A DNA stretch of 64,000 bases from Limnoperna fortunei (Eukaryota; Mollusca; Bivalvia; Mytilida; Modiolidae): contig OX104119.1 of the NCBI GenBank assembly GCA_944474755.1, forward strand, positions 80,589,873 through 80,653,872, in the 5' to 3' direction. Below the pieces are notes generated by a model. The model was not told the DNA's origin and searched no databases. It saw only the letters and a list, made by a program, of their open reading frames with translations. Made by a program: the position numbers and the translations under genes. This document shows positions 46,249 through 58,607 of this stretch, piece after piece; the first letter of the stretch is position 1; the number at the start of each line of letters is the position of its first letter.

Positions 46249-47774
46249 TCTGTAAACTTTTTACATTTTAATCTTCTTCTCTGAAACCACTTGGTCAATT
46301 GAAACCAAACTTGGCCATAATGTTCATTGGATGGACCTTTACAAAGTTTGTGTTTTTTATTTTGATTGGTAAACCAATATGGCCGCCACCTCAAGACTTA
46401 GTTTAACATAGGACCCTATGGGAAAAAAGTTAAAAAGGGCTTCTTCTCTGAAACCGTTTAACCAATCAAAACAAAACTTACTAGCAATATTGTTTAGATG
46501 GTCCTCTATAAAGTTTGTGTTTTAGATGGGAATTGGAAATTCAAAATGGCCGCCACTGCAGGACTTAGTTTAACATAGAACCCTATGGGAAAAAGTTTTA
46601 AAAGGCTTCTTCTCTGAAACCGGTTAATCAATGGAAATAAAAACTTACTAGCAATATTGTTTGGATGGTCCTCTATAAAGTTTGTGTTTTTTATGGCAAT
46701 TGGAAATTCAAAATGGCCGCCACTGCAGGACTTAGTTTAACATAGAACCCTATGGGAAAAAGTTTTAAAAGGCTTCTTCTCTGAAACCGGTTAATCAATG
46801 GAAACAAAAACTTACTAGCAATATTGTTTGGATGGTCCTCTATAAAGTTTGTGTTTTTTATGGCAATTGGAAATTCAAAATGGCTGCCACCGCAGGACTT
46901 AATTTAACATAGGACCCTATGGGAAAAAGTTTGAAAGGCTTCTTTTCTGAAACCGACCAACTAATGGAAACAAAACTTACTAGCAATATTGTTTGGATGG
47001 CCCTCTATAAAGTTAATGTTTTTTATCCCAATCTGATATTCAAAATGGCCGCCACCGCAGGACTTAGTTTAACATTGGACCCTTTGGGAAAAAGGTTAAA
47101 AAGGGCTTTTTCTCTAAAACCGGTTAACCAATCAAAACAAAACTTACTAGCAATATTGTTTGGATGGTCCTTTATAAAGTTTATGATTTTTATGCCAACT
47201 TGAATTCAAAATGGCCGCTACCGCAGGACTTAGTTTAACATAGGACCCTATGGGAAAAAGTTTTTAAAGGCTTCTTCTCTGAAACCGGTTAATCAATGGA
47301 AACAAAAACTTACTAGCAATATTGTTTGGATGGTCCTCTATAAAGTTTATGTTTTTTATGGCAATTGGAAATTCAAAATGGCCGCTACCGCAGGACTTAG
47401 TTTAACATACGACCCTATGGGAAAAAGTTTTTAAAGGCTTCTTCTCTGAAACCGGTTAATCAATGGAAACAAAAACTTACTAGCAATATTGTTTGGATGG
47501 TCCTTTATAAAGTTAATGTTTTTATGGCAATTGGAAATTCAAAATGGCCACCTCCCCCGCAGGACTTAGTTTAACATAGGACCCTATGGGCAAATAAAAA
47601 AAATCTTCTCTATACAACTGGTTAACCAATGAAACAAAGCTTTCTAGTAATATAGTTTGGATGGTCCTATTTAAAGTTTATTGAAAATTACAGGACTTAC
47701 TTTAACATCAGGGAAATGCCATCTTCATTGCCTATAAAATCAGGTGAGCGATACAGGCTCTTAAGAGCCTCTGG
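46152..47774 (+). mobile_element. Helitron-like non-autonomous element, copy 1
   Basis: The element starts CTTTTTAGCTCACCTGACCC with a hairpin (AGCTCAC-TGACCC / GGGTCA-GTGAGCT, loop AAA), then a GTCGTC/GGC-rich microsatellite. The body is about eight tandem ~167-bp units, each with TTCTTCTCTGAAACCGG, GGATGGTCCTCTATAAAG and CAAAATGGCCGCCA. It ends CAGGTGAGCGATACAGGCTC followed by the rest of a short palindrome (GGCTCTTAAGAGCC) and CTGG. A 3' hairpin followed by CTRR, with no classical TIR pair or target duplication, is the Helitron/Helentron pattern. No Rep/helicase coding. Assignment is inferred. Confidence 0.7.
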
Positions 47775-49628
47775 TTTATCTCTCCATATTATATGAATAG
47801 GTAGCTTTTTTCATTAACATATATCATTGTACTTGTAAATTATCTAATATATCCATGCCTCAATTCTCATCTTAAGCATGTTAAGCCTATAGATGTAAAC
47901 CACAGTGATTTTACAAACAAAGTGTTCCATTACCATCACTTGATCCTTTTTGTAGTGAATGGATTGTTTTGTCAACAGGGATGTGCAGTAATAAAATATA
48001 TGAATAGGTTCAATTTATATATGAATAGGGTGGGTATTCAAATCTCTGTCCGCAGACCTGTACTTAAAAGTATCCTAAGTTATACCCCCCCCCCCCCTTT
48101 TTGAAGAGTATCCCCACACTGTGCTGGTGAGTGGTGGGTCTTGGGTCTGAAGCAGTGTCAATCTTTACATGTAAACAGGATTGCCAAGTTTCTTCTCAAA
48201 GGTTGCCTTAAATGATAGAGCAGTGTTGAAAGTAGTTAGTCATCTTAGCTCTTGATCATGTGTATTCCAACACTTGCGAAGTCTCGTTTCAGAGTGAACA
48301 CGACTCCATTTTTTCGTGTATATATACAGAGATCATGCCTTACATGTAAGCAGATATTGTGAAATGTCCATGTTTACACTATTGAAATTAATTATGGAAG
48401 TTTTTATGATGAATTCATAAACTTGACAGATCTGCCATTTTACCTTTATTTAAAATGTCACCTTTGTTTATCTTCTGAGATTTACGTATAAATTTAAACT
48501 AATATGAAAGGTAAATTTCACCTTAATGTTGTACAAAAAAGTGCTTAGGAAGTTGTAGAGGTATGTACTGTAATAAGGACAAATTTGTAGTATTGGTTAT
48601 AATGGAAAAAACACATCCTGGAGCTCTTTCATAATTAATATTTGAATTGCATGTGTCGGAAGAGGAAATATCCTTTTTTCCTGTACATGTATATCATCAT
48701 TATATGTATAAATGTTTGTTAGTGATCTTCTACATTGTATGGTATTTGTTTTTATGTCCATGAACATTTCTATGAAGGATCCTGTATTGTAAATTTGTTT
48801 GTACATTTAAATGTATGTCATGATGTAGGTTCTTTGGGAAGGATCCTTTATTGTAATTTTGGTTACATGTTCATGTAGTTTGTTTGAGGTTTGGGAGCCT
48901 TTATTTGTGAATTTGTTTAGGTGTTTATATTTTTGATGTTCCACAGTCATGATACATTTTACACAAAAGTTCAAGTTAGACAGATAGACATTTGGAGAGT
49001 TTTCAATAAAATATAGTAACTATTGATTGGTCAGGACAACTACCAACAACATGACCAAGGAACTGTTATTGATAATGACATGTTACCATTGTGTGCAAGA
49101 CAAATGCTTTATTTTATTTTTTTTTCAGTGGGGGGAGGGGGGTTCCTTACAAAATAAATATACTTATGCACAACTTTCATTTTGTATGTATACTACTATT
49201 ATCTTGTAATGTTACAAGGACAGATTTGACAATAATTATTTTTATGACATTATATAAAGCAGATCATATTGAATTTTTTTTGTTTCCGTTATTTTTACCT
49301 AAATAGACTTCAATTTCCACAGAAAGGCGTAAGAACATAATAATGAGTCGTTAAATATAGTGACGTGAGTGATGGGATATGTTTATTTCCTGCTATTTAT
49401 TAGGACACGTTTTCTCACTGCAGTGATTAAGTAGGTAGAATACTGTGCCAAGATTTAGTTGACAAAGTAGAGATTTAATTTTAACGGACTGTATGGTAGT
49501 TTATTGATAAGGCCACATCAACAATATATCATTGTTTGTCCAGAATATTCCTTAGGATGACTGCTAATTTCTTACTTTTGTTATGAAAGTGCAATTTTAA
49601 GTTGTTTAGAATAAATATGTTTGTTGTT
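47775..49628. other. Non-coding sequence with a homopolymer C run
   Basis: AT-rich sequence. A run of about 15 C lies near 48084-48098. The frames at 48597-48806 and 49027-49306 look like chance. Confidence 0.5.
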
Positions 49629-49690
49629 TTATTTGTGGTTTAAGCCACTTTCAGCTTTAACATGGTGCCCCTTTCTGTTGGCAGAGTAAG
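49629..49690 (-). mobile_element. SINE tail fragment
   Basis: On the minus strand it reads AGAAAGGGGCACCATGTTAA then AGCTGAAAGTGGCTTAAACC, the tail of the SINE family in this window. Confidence 0.6.
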
Positions 49691-49940
49691 TCCTAGTACT
49701 TGTCTAAAATTGATTTGAAGAGACGATAGCATTCTCTTCAGGAAAGAACTTTGTCTGCACTTTTAATGTTACACATAATTCACATGAAGAGCCATAAAAA
49801 TTGGGAATTATACAGTAAGATATGCAGATTTTATAGTACTTAGGTACCACAAAAAGGTAAAATGTGATACTTCATGGTCTTCATTGTGTTATTATGCTAT
49901 AAGTCAGTTGTTTTAGAAATCTAGATAATTTGTAATCTCA

Positions 49941-50215
49941 TGGGTCTCATTGGTAGACTGGTTACAGTTGTTAGTCGTCTACTTTGGATTAGCAGCATGT
50001 GAACACTGAGGTTGCGAGTTTGAGCCAGACTTTGGACATGGTTTGCTTTTCTCTAATCTTGGTTGAGAAGGATTGCCAGTTTTACTTGGGGAGGTCATGG
50101 AGGTTCTTCTGGATACTGCAGCTTCCTGCCCCCAATAAAAACTGGACCCCATGCTGATATAGCTGACAAAATGCTAAAAATATGTGGCATTAAACTGTAA
50201 TAATCAAGCAAACAT
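49941..50215 (+). mobile_element. tRNA-derived SINE, diverged full-length copy
   Basis: It begins near TGGGTCTCATTGGTAGACTG, with a weak box A, and has a box B-like GGTTGCGAGTTTGAGCC at about 50009. The body contains AAGGATTGCCAGTTTTACTT and CCCCCAATAAAAACTGGACC, and the tail ATAGCTGACAAAATGCTAAA then GTGGCATTAAACTG. It is older than the copy at 45834. Confidence 0.7.
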
Positions 50216-52352
50216 TTGTTATGCATTCGTTTCATTTCAAATTAAACTTCCTTGATTTCATGTCTAAAAACCAACAAATCAATAATGCACCATCTGTCAT
50301 GTGACACTATTATTCTGTGTATATATAAACATTGAAGTGGCCTTGTATATCTGCATTGTCCTTGTCAACGTAACATACTCCCCCGACAATCATAAAATGT
50401 GTAAATCCCCATCTGACTGGTCCAGGTAACGTGACATCAAAGTGACACAATTACAGGTAAATTTGTTTTCTTTACTTATTATTATATCTGCAAGGTAAAA
50501 CAGAAATAAAGATAATGTAACACAGTAATGATTGATCACGGATATTAAGTCTGGTGTATGTACTGTAGCAAGGTAATAACATGTACTAGTGTTTTAATTA
50601 CTGAGGACATGTATTTTTAAAAACTTTTTAGAATTTACACTAACTTCTGTCTCTTCTGTCTACAAGATAACATTTTTGTATAAATTTAAACAGTCTGTAT
50701 CCCTGTGGATTATACAGATATGCCAGTAACCTATTTAAATTTCCTCACAGAGGTTACTCATATTTAGCTTTCTGATAGTGTATTAAGGTGCCTTTATATC
50801 TGTGTTGAACCTCACAGATTGTGTTATTTTGCTGGTTTTATAAGGTTTTCCTGCCTTACTAGTATGTTCTCACTGGCCAGTTCTGCCTCGTCTCAAAAAA
50901 ACTGCATAAAGTGGCATGAAAGCACCAGGAAATGAAATAAAACCTTTAAGTGACATAAACATTGATTATAAACTTTACTGACACAAAAAGTTATTTAAAA
51001 CAACACACAATAGTAAAGTAAATGTTGATGCTATCTTTGGTTATCCCCCTTTTCTACATGTATGTCATACAAATCCTGTGTTGTCTTACAACTTTTTTAT
51101 CTGGCTAAAAATACAGACCAACAAAAAGTGATTTTTCCCTTATCCCAGCCCTGTTCATTGCCTATTATATGTAAATGAGCTCTCGCGTGCCAAGCACAAA
51201 TGATTTTTTCCCTACTCCTACCTCCGTTCATTGCCTGTTATATGTAAATATTCTCTCTCCTGCCAATTAATTAATTATTACACCCTTATGAAGTGATTAA
51301 TTGGAAGCTTTTATCCTGACCACACGATTTCATGATTGACATTGCACAGATGTTATTATGTAGCCCTTATTTTGTATTTCTGATATTGATACTCTTTATA
51401 AATCCTAGATAGTCAGTGATCTCGGAAAGAATTTAATTAACAAACGATGAAAATAACTTGTGGGTGTATAGTTCATTAAAAGGTTTACAGAATGTTTGTA
51501 TATATATATTTCATCAGGATTCCTCATTGACAGGCAAGTTCTGTTGTAGTTATATCATCATTATTTTACATTTTGAAAATGAAATTTATTTATTCTATCA
51601 TTGGCAAAGAAACTTCTACTTCTGTGTTGTCTAATGTTTAGACATATCGAAAGGTTAGTCACTTGTCAGGAAAATAATAGCAACATTGTAATCTGGTTTG
51701 ATTCAGTTTGACTGTATTATGTGTATTTGTATCTGCTGTTGCAAGTAACAAAATTTCCCCTTTTTAACTCCCTACTCCTCTTGGCAGTCAACCAAGGTTT
51801 GTTAATTTTAGAGTTTCGTCCACTGATGTGTTAAATTTTGGCACCGTTGATAGTTTCTTGTCAAAATCACAGCATTAAGCATGATTATTATATGTGTAGT
51901 ATTGGTATATAATTGGCATGGACGGTACTAGTATGTATCCATGAGGCCTTAAATTTGTTTATGTAATAACTACACATGTCATATTAAATAAATACTAATT
52001 ATTGTCCTTCTGTCAGTAATCTAATATGGCTTCATTCATGCACTTTGAACACACATTACTAGTAGCGTTCTAATAAGCATAGCCCGCTGTGACATCATAA
52101 TTAGAATTCTGATGTCATATGTGCTCAACTTAAAATTTTTAACCTGGAACAATGCAATTTCTCAATATTTTTGCTTAAAAGGTACCTATATTAAAAGTGA
52201 CGATCATATATTTTTATGTCAATTTTATTCGTTTTTAACATGCTGTTTTGGGATATCTTATTAGTTTTAAAGATCAATATTACAATTGAAAGTGTCCTTT
52301 TTTAGCTGCTTTGAAATGTTAAAACATTTGTTATACATATTAGAATCGAAAT
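50216..52352. other. Non-coding AT-rich sequence, nothing recognised
   Basis: No exon, RNA gene or known repeat seen. ATTGCCTATTATATGTAAAT-type motifs repeat loosely at 51157-51250, about 70 bp apart, suggesting a decayed duplication. Confidence 0.5.
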
Positions 52353-52487
52353 AGATTATTGCACTTGAGCTCGATGTTAATTAGAACATGGTCTGACCTT
52401 ATATTGGTCTTCATTTTTAAATAAAATATTGACAAATATATGGTCTGACCATGTTCTAATTAACATAGAGCCTGCTCTGAATAATCT
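52353..52487. mobile_element. 135-bp inverted-repeat element
   Basis: AGATTATT at the left end complements AATAATCT at the right. A perfect 20-bp inner pair, ATGTTAATTAGAACATGGTC, is at 52374-52393 against 52447-52466. The palindrome GGTCTGACC occurs on both arms. No clear target duplication. Confidence 0.7.
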
Positions 52488-52532
52488 AATTCTTCAATAA
52501 CAATCACCTATTCACGGGTTTAAATTTTAATC

Positions 52533-54430
52533 CTTTTTAGCTCACCTGACCCAAAGGGTCAGTGTGAGCTATTCTCATCACTTTGCGTCCGTCGTCGTCG
52601 TCGTCGTCGGCCGTAAACTTTTTACATTTTAATCTTCTTCTCCACAACCACTTGGCCAATTGGAACCAAACTTGGCAGGAATGTTTATTGGGTGGTTCTT
52701 AACAAAGTTTGAGTTTTTGGTGCTGATCAAATATGAAACATGGCTGCCAGGGCCATTAATGTGTTCTGATTGGCTGAAATTCAAAAATCTTCTTCTCATA
52801 AACTGCTTGGCAGATTGATTTGAAATATTGCAGAAATGTACCTTAGATAGTCCTCTACAAAGTTTGAGTTTTTTGTGCCGATCCAAAATCCAAGATGGCC
52901 ACCATCGCAGGACATAGTTTAACATAGAACCCTATGGGAAAAACATATAAACAACTTCTTCTCTGAAACTGTTCCACACAATGAAGCCAAATTAATAAGG
53001 AAATGAAGGTTGCATAATTATCTTATTGTTTTGGGTTTTTCGAGCCAATTGCAAATTCAACATGGCTTCCAGGGCCATTAATGTGTTCTGATTGGCTGAA
53101 GTTCAAAAATCTTCTTCTCATAAACTGCTTGGCAGATTGATTTGAAATATTGCAGAAATGTACCTTAGATAGTCCTCTACAAAGTTTGAGTTTTTTGTGC
53201 CGATCCAAAATCCAAGATGGCCGCCATCGCAGGACATAGTTTAACATAGGACCCTATGGGAGAAACATATAAACAACTTCTTCTCTGAAACTGTTCCACA
53301 CAATGAAGCCAAATTAATCAGGAAAGGAAGGTTGGATAATTATCATATTATTTTGGGTTTTTCCAGCCAATTGCAAATTCAACATGGCTTCCAGGGCCAT
53401 TAATGCATTCTGATTGGCTGAAATTCAAAAGTCTTCTTCTCATAAACTGCTTGGCAGATTGATTTAAAATATAGCAGAAATGTACGTTATGTGGTCCTCT
53501 ACAAGGTTTGAGTTTTTTGTTCCGATCCAAAATCCAAGATGGCGCCATCACAGGACATTGTTTAACATAGGACCCTATGGGAAAAACATACGACCCTATG
53601 GGAAAAACATACAAACAACTTCTTCTCTGAAACTGTTCCACACAATGAAGCCAAATTATGAAGAAATGATTAATGGATATTTATCTTATTATTTTGAGTT
53701 TTTTTAGCCAATTGCAAATTGAACATGGCTTCCAGGGCGACTAATGGGTTCTGATTGGCTGAAATTTCAAAAATCTTCTTTTTACAAACGGCTTAGCAGA
53801 TTGATTTGAAAAATTGCAAAAATGTTCCTTAGATGGTCCTCTACAAAATTTGAGTTTTTTGTGACGATCCAAATTCCAAGATGGCCGCCACAGTGAAACA
53901 CAGCTTAACATAGGACCCTATGGGAAAACCATACAAACAGCTTCTTCTCTGAAACTCAGTTCCACACAATTTAACCAAATAATGCAGAAGTCAATCTTAG
54001 ATAGTAATCTTATTATTTTAAGTATGTTTCGAGCCAATAGGAAACTCAACATGGCTGCCAGAGCTGCAAATGCGTTCTGACTGGCTGAGATTTTAAAATT
54101 TGTTTTCTCACAAACAGCTTGGCAGATTTTAGGATATGTGATATTGTATGGTCCTCTACCAATATTGAGTTTTTTATTTCGATCCAAAATACAAGATTGC
54201 TGCCACTATGGAACATCACTTAACATACTAACCTATGAAAAAACATAAAAACTGCTTCTTCTCAGAAACACTCCTACTGCTGATTGTAAATTCAACGTGG
54301 CAACATTCTTAGAAACAGCATCTTCACATAAACTCTTTAGCATTTAATATCAAAATTTGCAAGAAAAGTCTTGTCTTAAAAAGTTTTTTTGTAAGTCAGG
54401 TGAGCGATACAGGCTCTTAAGAGCCTCTAG
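52533..54430 (+). mobile_element. Helitron-like non-autonomous element, copy 2
   Basis: It has the same termini as copy 1: CTTTTTAGCTCACCTGACCC with the 5' hairpin, here with one extra base (GGGTCAGTGTGAGCT), and CAGGTGAGCGATACAGGCTC, the GGCTCTTAAGAGCC palindrome and CTAG at the end. The body is built of ~320-bp units: ACTTCTTCTCTGAAACTGTT, CTGATTGGCTGAAATTC, CAAGATGGCCGCCATCGCAG. The body differs strongly from copy 1, so termini are conserved while the core is replaced or diverged. Confidence 0.7.
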
Positions 54431-54950
54431 TTTATATTCTAGCAGTACATCTAGATTAAATGAGGATGAAGGTGTTAGTTTGTATGATCAATAACAGCAG
54501 CTTATTAGTGAATGATAAACAGTATATAATAATGTATGAATAGAAATTCATACATTGTGTTTTCTTAACAATTTTATAAGAAAATCAAAATAAAACTACA
54601 ACCAAAATAACCAGATTTACTCATGTTTAAAACAAAAATGATACTGGGTTGGTTATAGTAATGTGTCTTCTCCTGGAATGATTTTCCGTTTTTCATGAAT
54701 TTTAAGTATATCTTTTACATAGGCTAAGGATCCCTAGCTTGACTCACTGGTATTTTACAAATTCTTCATTACCATATGTCTGAAGTTATATGATGGCAGG
54801 ATTAATCACACTCGGTGATCTGATTAATTCTCTGAGAATTTTGATTGATTTCAGTCGATTGATGACTAAATGAAGTTGTTTAATCATAAAATGTGAAAAG
54901 TAAAACATGTGTTAAGAAGTCATTCAAGGGAGGGCAGAAAAGTTATATTA
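54431..54950. other. Non-coding sequence, nothing recognised
   Basis: AT-rich spacer between the Helitron-like copy and the next MITE. Confidence 0.5.
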
Positions 54951-55078
54951 CAATCTAATTAAAATTAAATCTTTCACTTGCTCCCCCTTTTTGTTATTGG
55001 TCGCTGCGTCCATAGCAAAAAAGGGGGAGCAAGTGAAAGATTTAATTTTAAGTGAAAGATTTAATTTTAATTAGATTG
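54951..55078. mobile_element. 128-bp MITE of the CAATCTAATT family
   Basis: The arms pair over about 42 bp: CAATCTAATTAAAATTAAAT then CTTTCACTTGCTCCCCC, against the complement at the right. The right arm contains a 19-bp tandem duplication (AGTGAAAGATTTAATTTTA). The loop is TGTTATTGGTCGCTGCGTCC. Confidence 0.8.
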
Positions 55079-55838
55079 CTTATATTTCAGATGGTCTTAA
55101 AATTCACTTCCTTGGAACCTAACAATAATGATCCAATAAGTTAGTCTAAATCAGACAATGCCATACAAATAACTAAGTCTTAATTTTATTAAGCAATAAA
55201 TGCTATCTGAAGTTTTGATTGGATAAAAATGAAAATCTGGATCCAGGTGGATTGTGGAGCAGCTTTTGACAGTTCATTTTCTGTAGATAATGAAATGGAA
55301 CATCCATTGCAATACTGAATTGATGTTTTATCAGTTTGTTTTAAGAATGTACGAAGATACTAGTACAAGCTACTAGTAATATTAATTAATGTTTTATAAT
55401 TTACAACATATAGTACTGTAGTCACTGTAAACGTGGTATCAATGGTAGTCAGAATAACTCAAGGATTGAAAAAATCAAACATTGCAGGAAGGGTTCTGTA
55501 GAGACAATGACTTATCTACAATACATAGATATTGTATAAATAGAATTATAATTATTGGAAACACAAACATTGTGCTGAAGATAGGAACATAGATAAAGAA
55601 TTTGTAAACAAACTGATGAGAAATTCTTTATACATTGTCCCTGATTGGTTACGTCACAAGAAGGTGGATAACCTACATGTATTGTGGAGGTTACCAAGTT
55701 AGTGTTAATATATCATGTTTTTTATAATTTAATGCTTTTGTCCATGCTAGAAGTATGGGTATAGCAATTCCCATATCACATACTATAGTTAGGATCTTCT
55801 ACATCCTATTATACTGCCTACATGTACTAGTACAGGTC
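55079..55838. other. Non-coding sequence, nothing recognised
   Basis: AT-rich. The minus-strand frame at 55512-55697 has no family resemblance. Confidence 0.5.
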
Positions 55839-55993
55839 TGGGTTTCATAAAACTTCTCAAAATGAGATTTTCCTCAAATATCTGAGTTTTTCCTCAAATT
55901 TGAATTTTCAAGCAATCTGATTGGTCAATTTTAGAGTTAAGGACAAGTTGAGGAAATCCTCAAATTTGAGATGTTTTATGAAATCGGCTCCAG
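55839..55993. mobile_element. ~155-bp TIR element
   Basis: CTGGGTTTCATAAAAC at the left and GTTTTATGAAATCGGCTCCAG at the right are imperfect inverted ends, followed inward by TTCTCAAAATGAGATTTTCC against TTGAGGAAATCCTCAAATTT. The GTTTCAtaAAA terminus is reminiscent of the Harbinger-like element at 21059 but kinship is uncertain. Confidence 0.55.
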
Positions 55994-57310
55994 GTAAGGC
56001 ATGATACACCAGTCAGCATCTTAATCCATATTGTGTTAATATAGGTCACAATACATATTTTGCTTGAAACTTATGGAAATGTATTAAAATTTCTGTTGAC
56101 AAATAAAGTACATGTATCAACAAGTATATTTCCCCTTTACTTATCAAGGAACATAAAGAATTCATCCATGGGTTCCCTTTAATGTTAAAATCACTACCAA
56201 ACTTCCTTCAAATTACCTTGAATTATCAGTGTGTTTTAAATTACAGTGGCTAAAAATAGATACAAAATTCACAGAATGTTTCTATTTATAGACTATAATA
56301 AATACCAAAGATTATTCTGGAAAAAACTAGGAACATATGGGTAGGTTATGTAGTTACTTTCAAAACTTATATTATTTGCTAAAGAAAAATGAAGTACTTG
56401 TTTGTTTACTTTCGTTTTAGTGGAAACATATTATTATTTGCTCAAATTTATACTATAGGTCAATCAAATTTATGAAGTCTTCTCTAGTGATGGAGCATGC
56501 ATACATTGTTATATTGTGTTTGTATGATGTGTACAATAACAAGATGTAAAGAAAAAATCTTTTATTTTCTAATTTGTCAAAAAAAAAAAAAAAATTTAAA
56601 TCAATAAATGAGGTGGCCTGATGAGCTTATATCCAGATGTTACGTGGCATGAGTGGACCTTTTCAATAGAGGTGGATTACTTTCATATTGTAATTCTTTT
56701 TTAACCATACTACTATTTTGAATAATACTGAACTAAAAATGACAATTTTTATGAACAAAACTTGATGAATTTTCTTGTCATGCTTATTGGAAAAATGGTT
56801 TCCTGACCCTTGACTATATACAATACATGTATTTGCATGTTTGGAAATGAAAGTAGGTCTTTTTTTCCATGTCATGACATTACATATTTCATTATCTACT
56901 GTCCCTCTTGACATTTATAATCGGCACTAACTGTGAAAGTGTTTTTTTTTTACTGGAAGACTATCAGTCAGACACTACATTATTTCATAGATAGTAAAGT
57001 AATTAAATGATTTCATGGTATGTCTTACACACCTGTTACTTTAATTTATCTCCAATTTGATTTCATACTTCATACACAAATATTTATCTAATGCTTTAGA
57101 GATAAGTTTTGTTTATCATATCTAGATCTGCTTGTATTATAATGTTCTTATTTTACATTATGTAAGCTCTGTACTGAGTGTTGGCTTTGATGATAGTTTA
57201 CAAAGATAAATGAAACTGTTTAATAAATTGAAAGAGAAATTAGCAATATTAAAGGATATATAAGGATTTTTTTTAAGTTTTTGATTTGGATTTTAATAGC
57301 TATTAAGTAA
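55994..57310. other. Non-coding sequence with a poly-A run
   Basis: AT-rich. A run of about 16 A lies near 56578-56593. No exon or known repeat. Confidence 0.5.
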
Positions 57311-58322
57311 CCTCACTGATTTGGTGTTTCCATTGGATGCAGATTCAGTGGTAACAGTGACCTCACTGATTTGGTCTTTCCATTGGATACAGTTCAGTAG
57401 TAACTGTGACCTCACTGAGTTGGTGTTTCCATTGGATGCAGATTCAGTGGTAACAGTGACCTCACTGATTTGGTCTTTCCATTGGATACAGTTCAGTAGT
57501 AACTGTGACCTCACTGATTTGGTGTTTCCATTGGATACAGATTCAGTGGTAACGGTGATCTCACTGATTTGGTGTTTCCATTGGATACTTATTCAGTGGT
57601 AATGGGGACCTCACTGATTTGGTGTTTCCATTGGATACAGATGCAGTGGTAACTGTGACCTCACTGATTTGGTGTTTCCATTGGACACAGATTCAGTGGT
57701 AACGGTGATCTCACTGATTTGGTGTTTCCATTGGATACAGATTCAGTGGTAACAGTGACCTCACTGATTTGGTGTTTCCATTGGATACATATTCAGTAAT
57801 AACTGTGACCTCACTGATTTGGTGTTTCCATTGGATACAGATTCAGTGTAACTGTGACCTCACTGATTTGGTGTTTCCATTGGACACAGATTCAGTGGTA
57901 ATGGTGATCTCACTAATTTGGTGTTTCCATTGGATACAGATTCAGTGGTAACTGGGACCTCACTGATTTGGTGTTTCCATTGGACACAGATTCAGTGGTA
58001 ATGGGGACCTCACTGATTTGGTGTTTCCATTGGATACATATTCAGTAGTAACTGACCGCACTGATTTGGTGTTTCCATTGGATACAGATTCAGTGGTAAC
58101 AGTGACCTCACTGCTTTTGGTGTTTCCATTGGATACAGATTCAGTGGTAACTGTGATCTCACTGATTTGGTGTTTCCATTGGATACAGATTCAGTGGTAA
58201 CGGTGATCTCACTGATTTGGTGTTTCCATTGGATACAGTTCAGTAGTAACTGTGACCTCACTGAGTTGGTGTTTCCATTGGATACAGATTCAGTGGTAAC
58301 GGTGATCTCACTGATTTGGTGA
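57311..58322. repeat. 50-bp minisatellite
   Basis: About 20 copies of a 50-bp unit with CCTCACTGATTTGGTGTTTC and ATTGGATACAGATTCAGTGG. Shorter 49-bp variants carry ACAGTTCAGTAG. It is unrelated in sequence to the 50-bp array at 12745. The first units alternate TGGTGTT and TGGTCTT, a 100-bp dimer. Confidence 0.95.
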
Positions 58323-58511
58323 TACTGATGTCAGTGGTCAGGGTTGGTGTTTTCATCAGTTTGTTGTTGTTCTTCTTCTTCCAGGTAAGGAGCCGGATTC
58401 GTTTCCGAATGTAAATGTACTCCGGTTTTACACCTTCTACCCTGGTCGCAACCAAAACTTTACACTTTGATTTATCTGTGGTAGTTGAGAAAAAACAAAT
58501 TTAATCTGAGC

Positions 58512-58576
58512 CTTTTTAGCTCACCTGACCCGAAGGGTCATGTGAGCTATTGCCATCACTTGGCGTCCGTCGTCGT

Positions 58577-58607
<31 letters not shown>

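Noticed and set aside
12745..58322. Link between the two 50-bp arrays (12745-19151 and 57311-58322)
   Set aside because: Same period but unrelated monomers.
57293..58455. Frames on both strands in the 50-bp minisatellite
   Set aside because: Repeat-derived. The frame changes wherever a 49-bp variant occurs.
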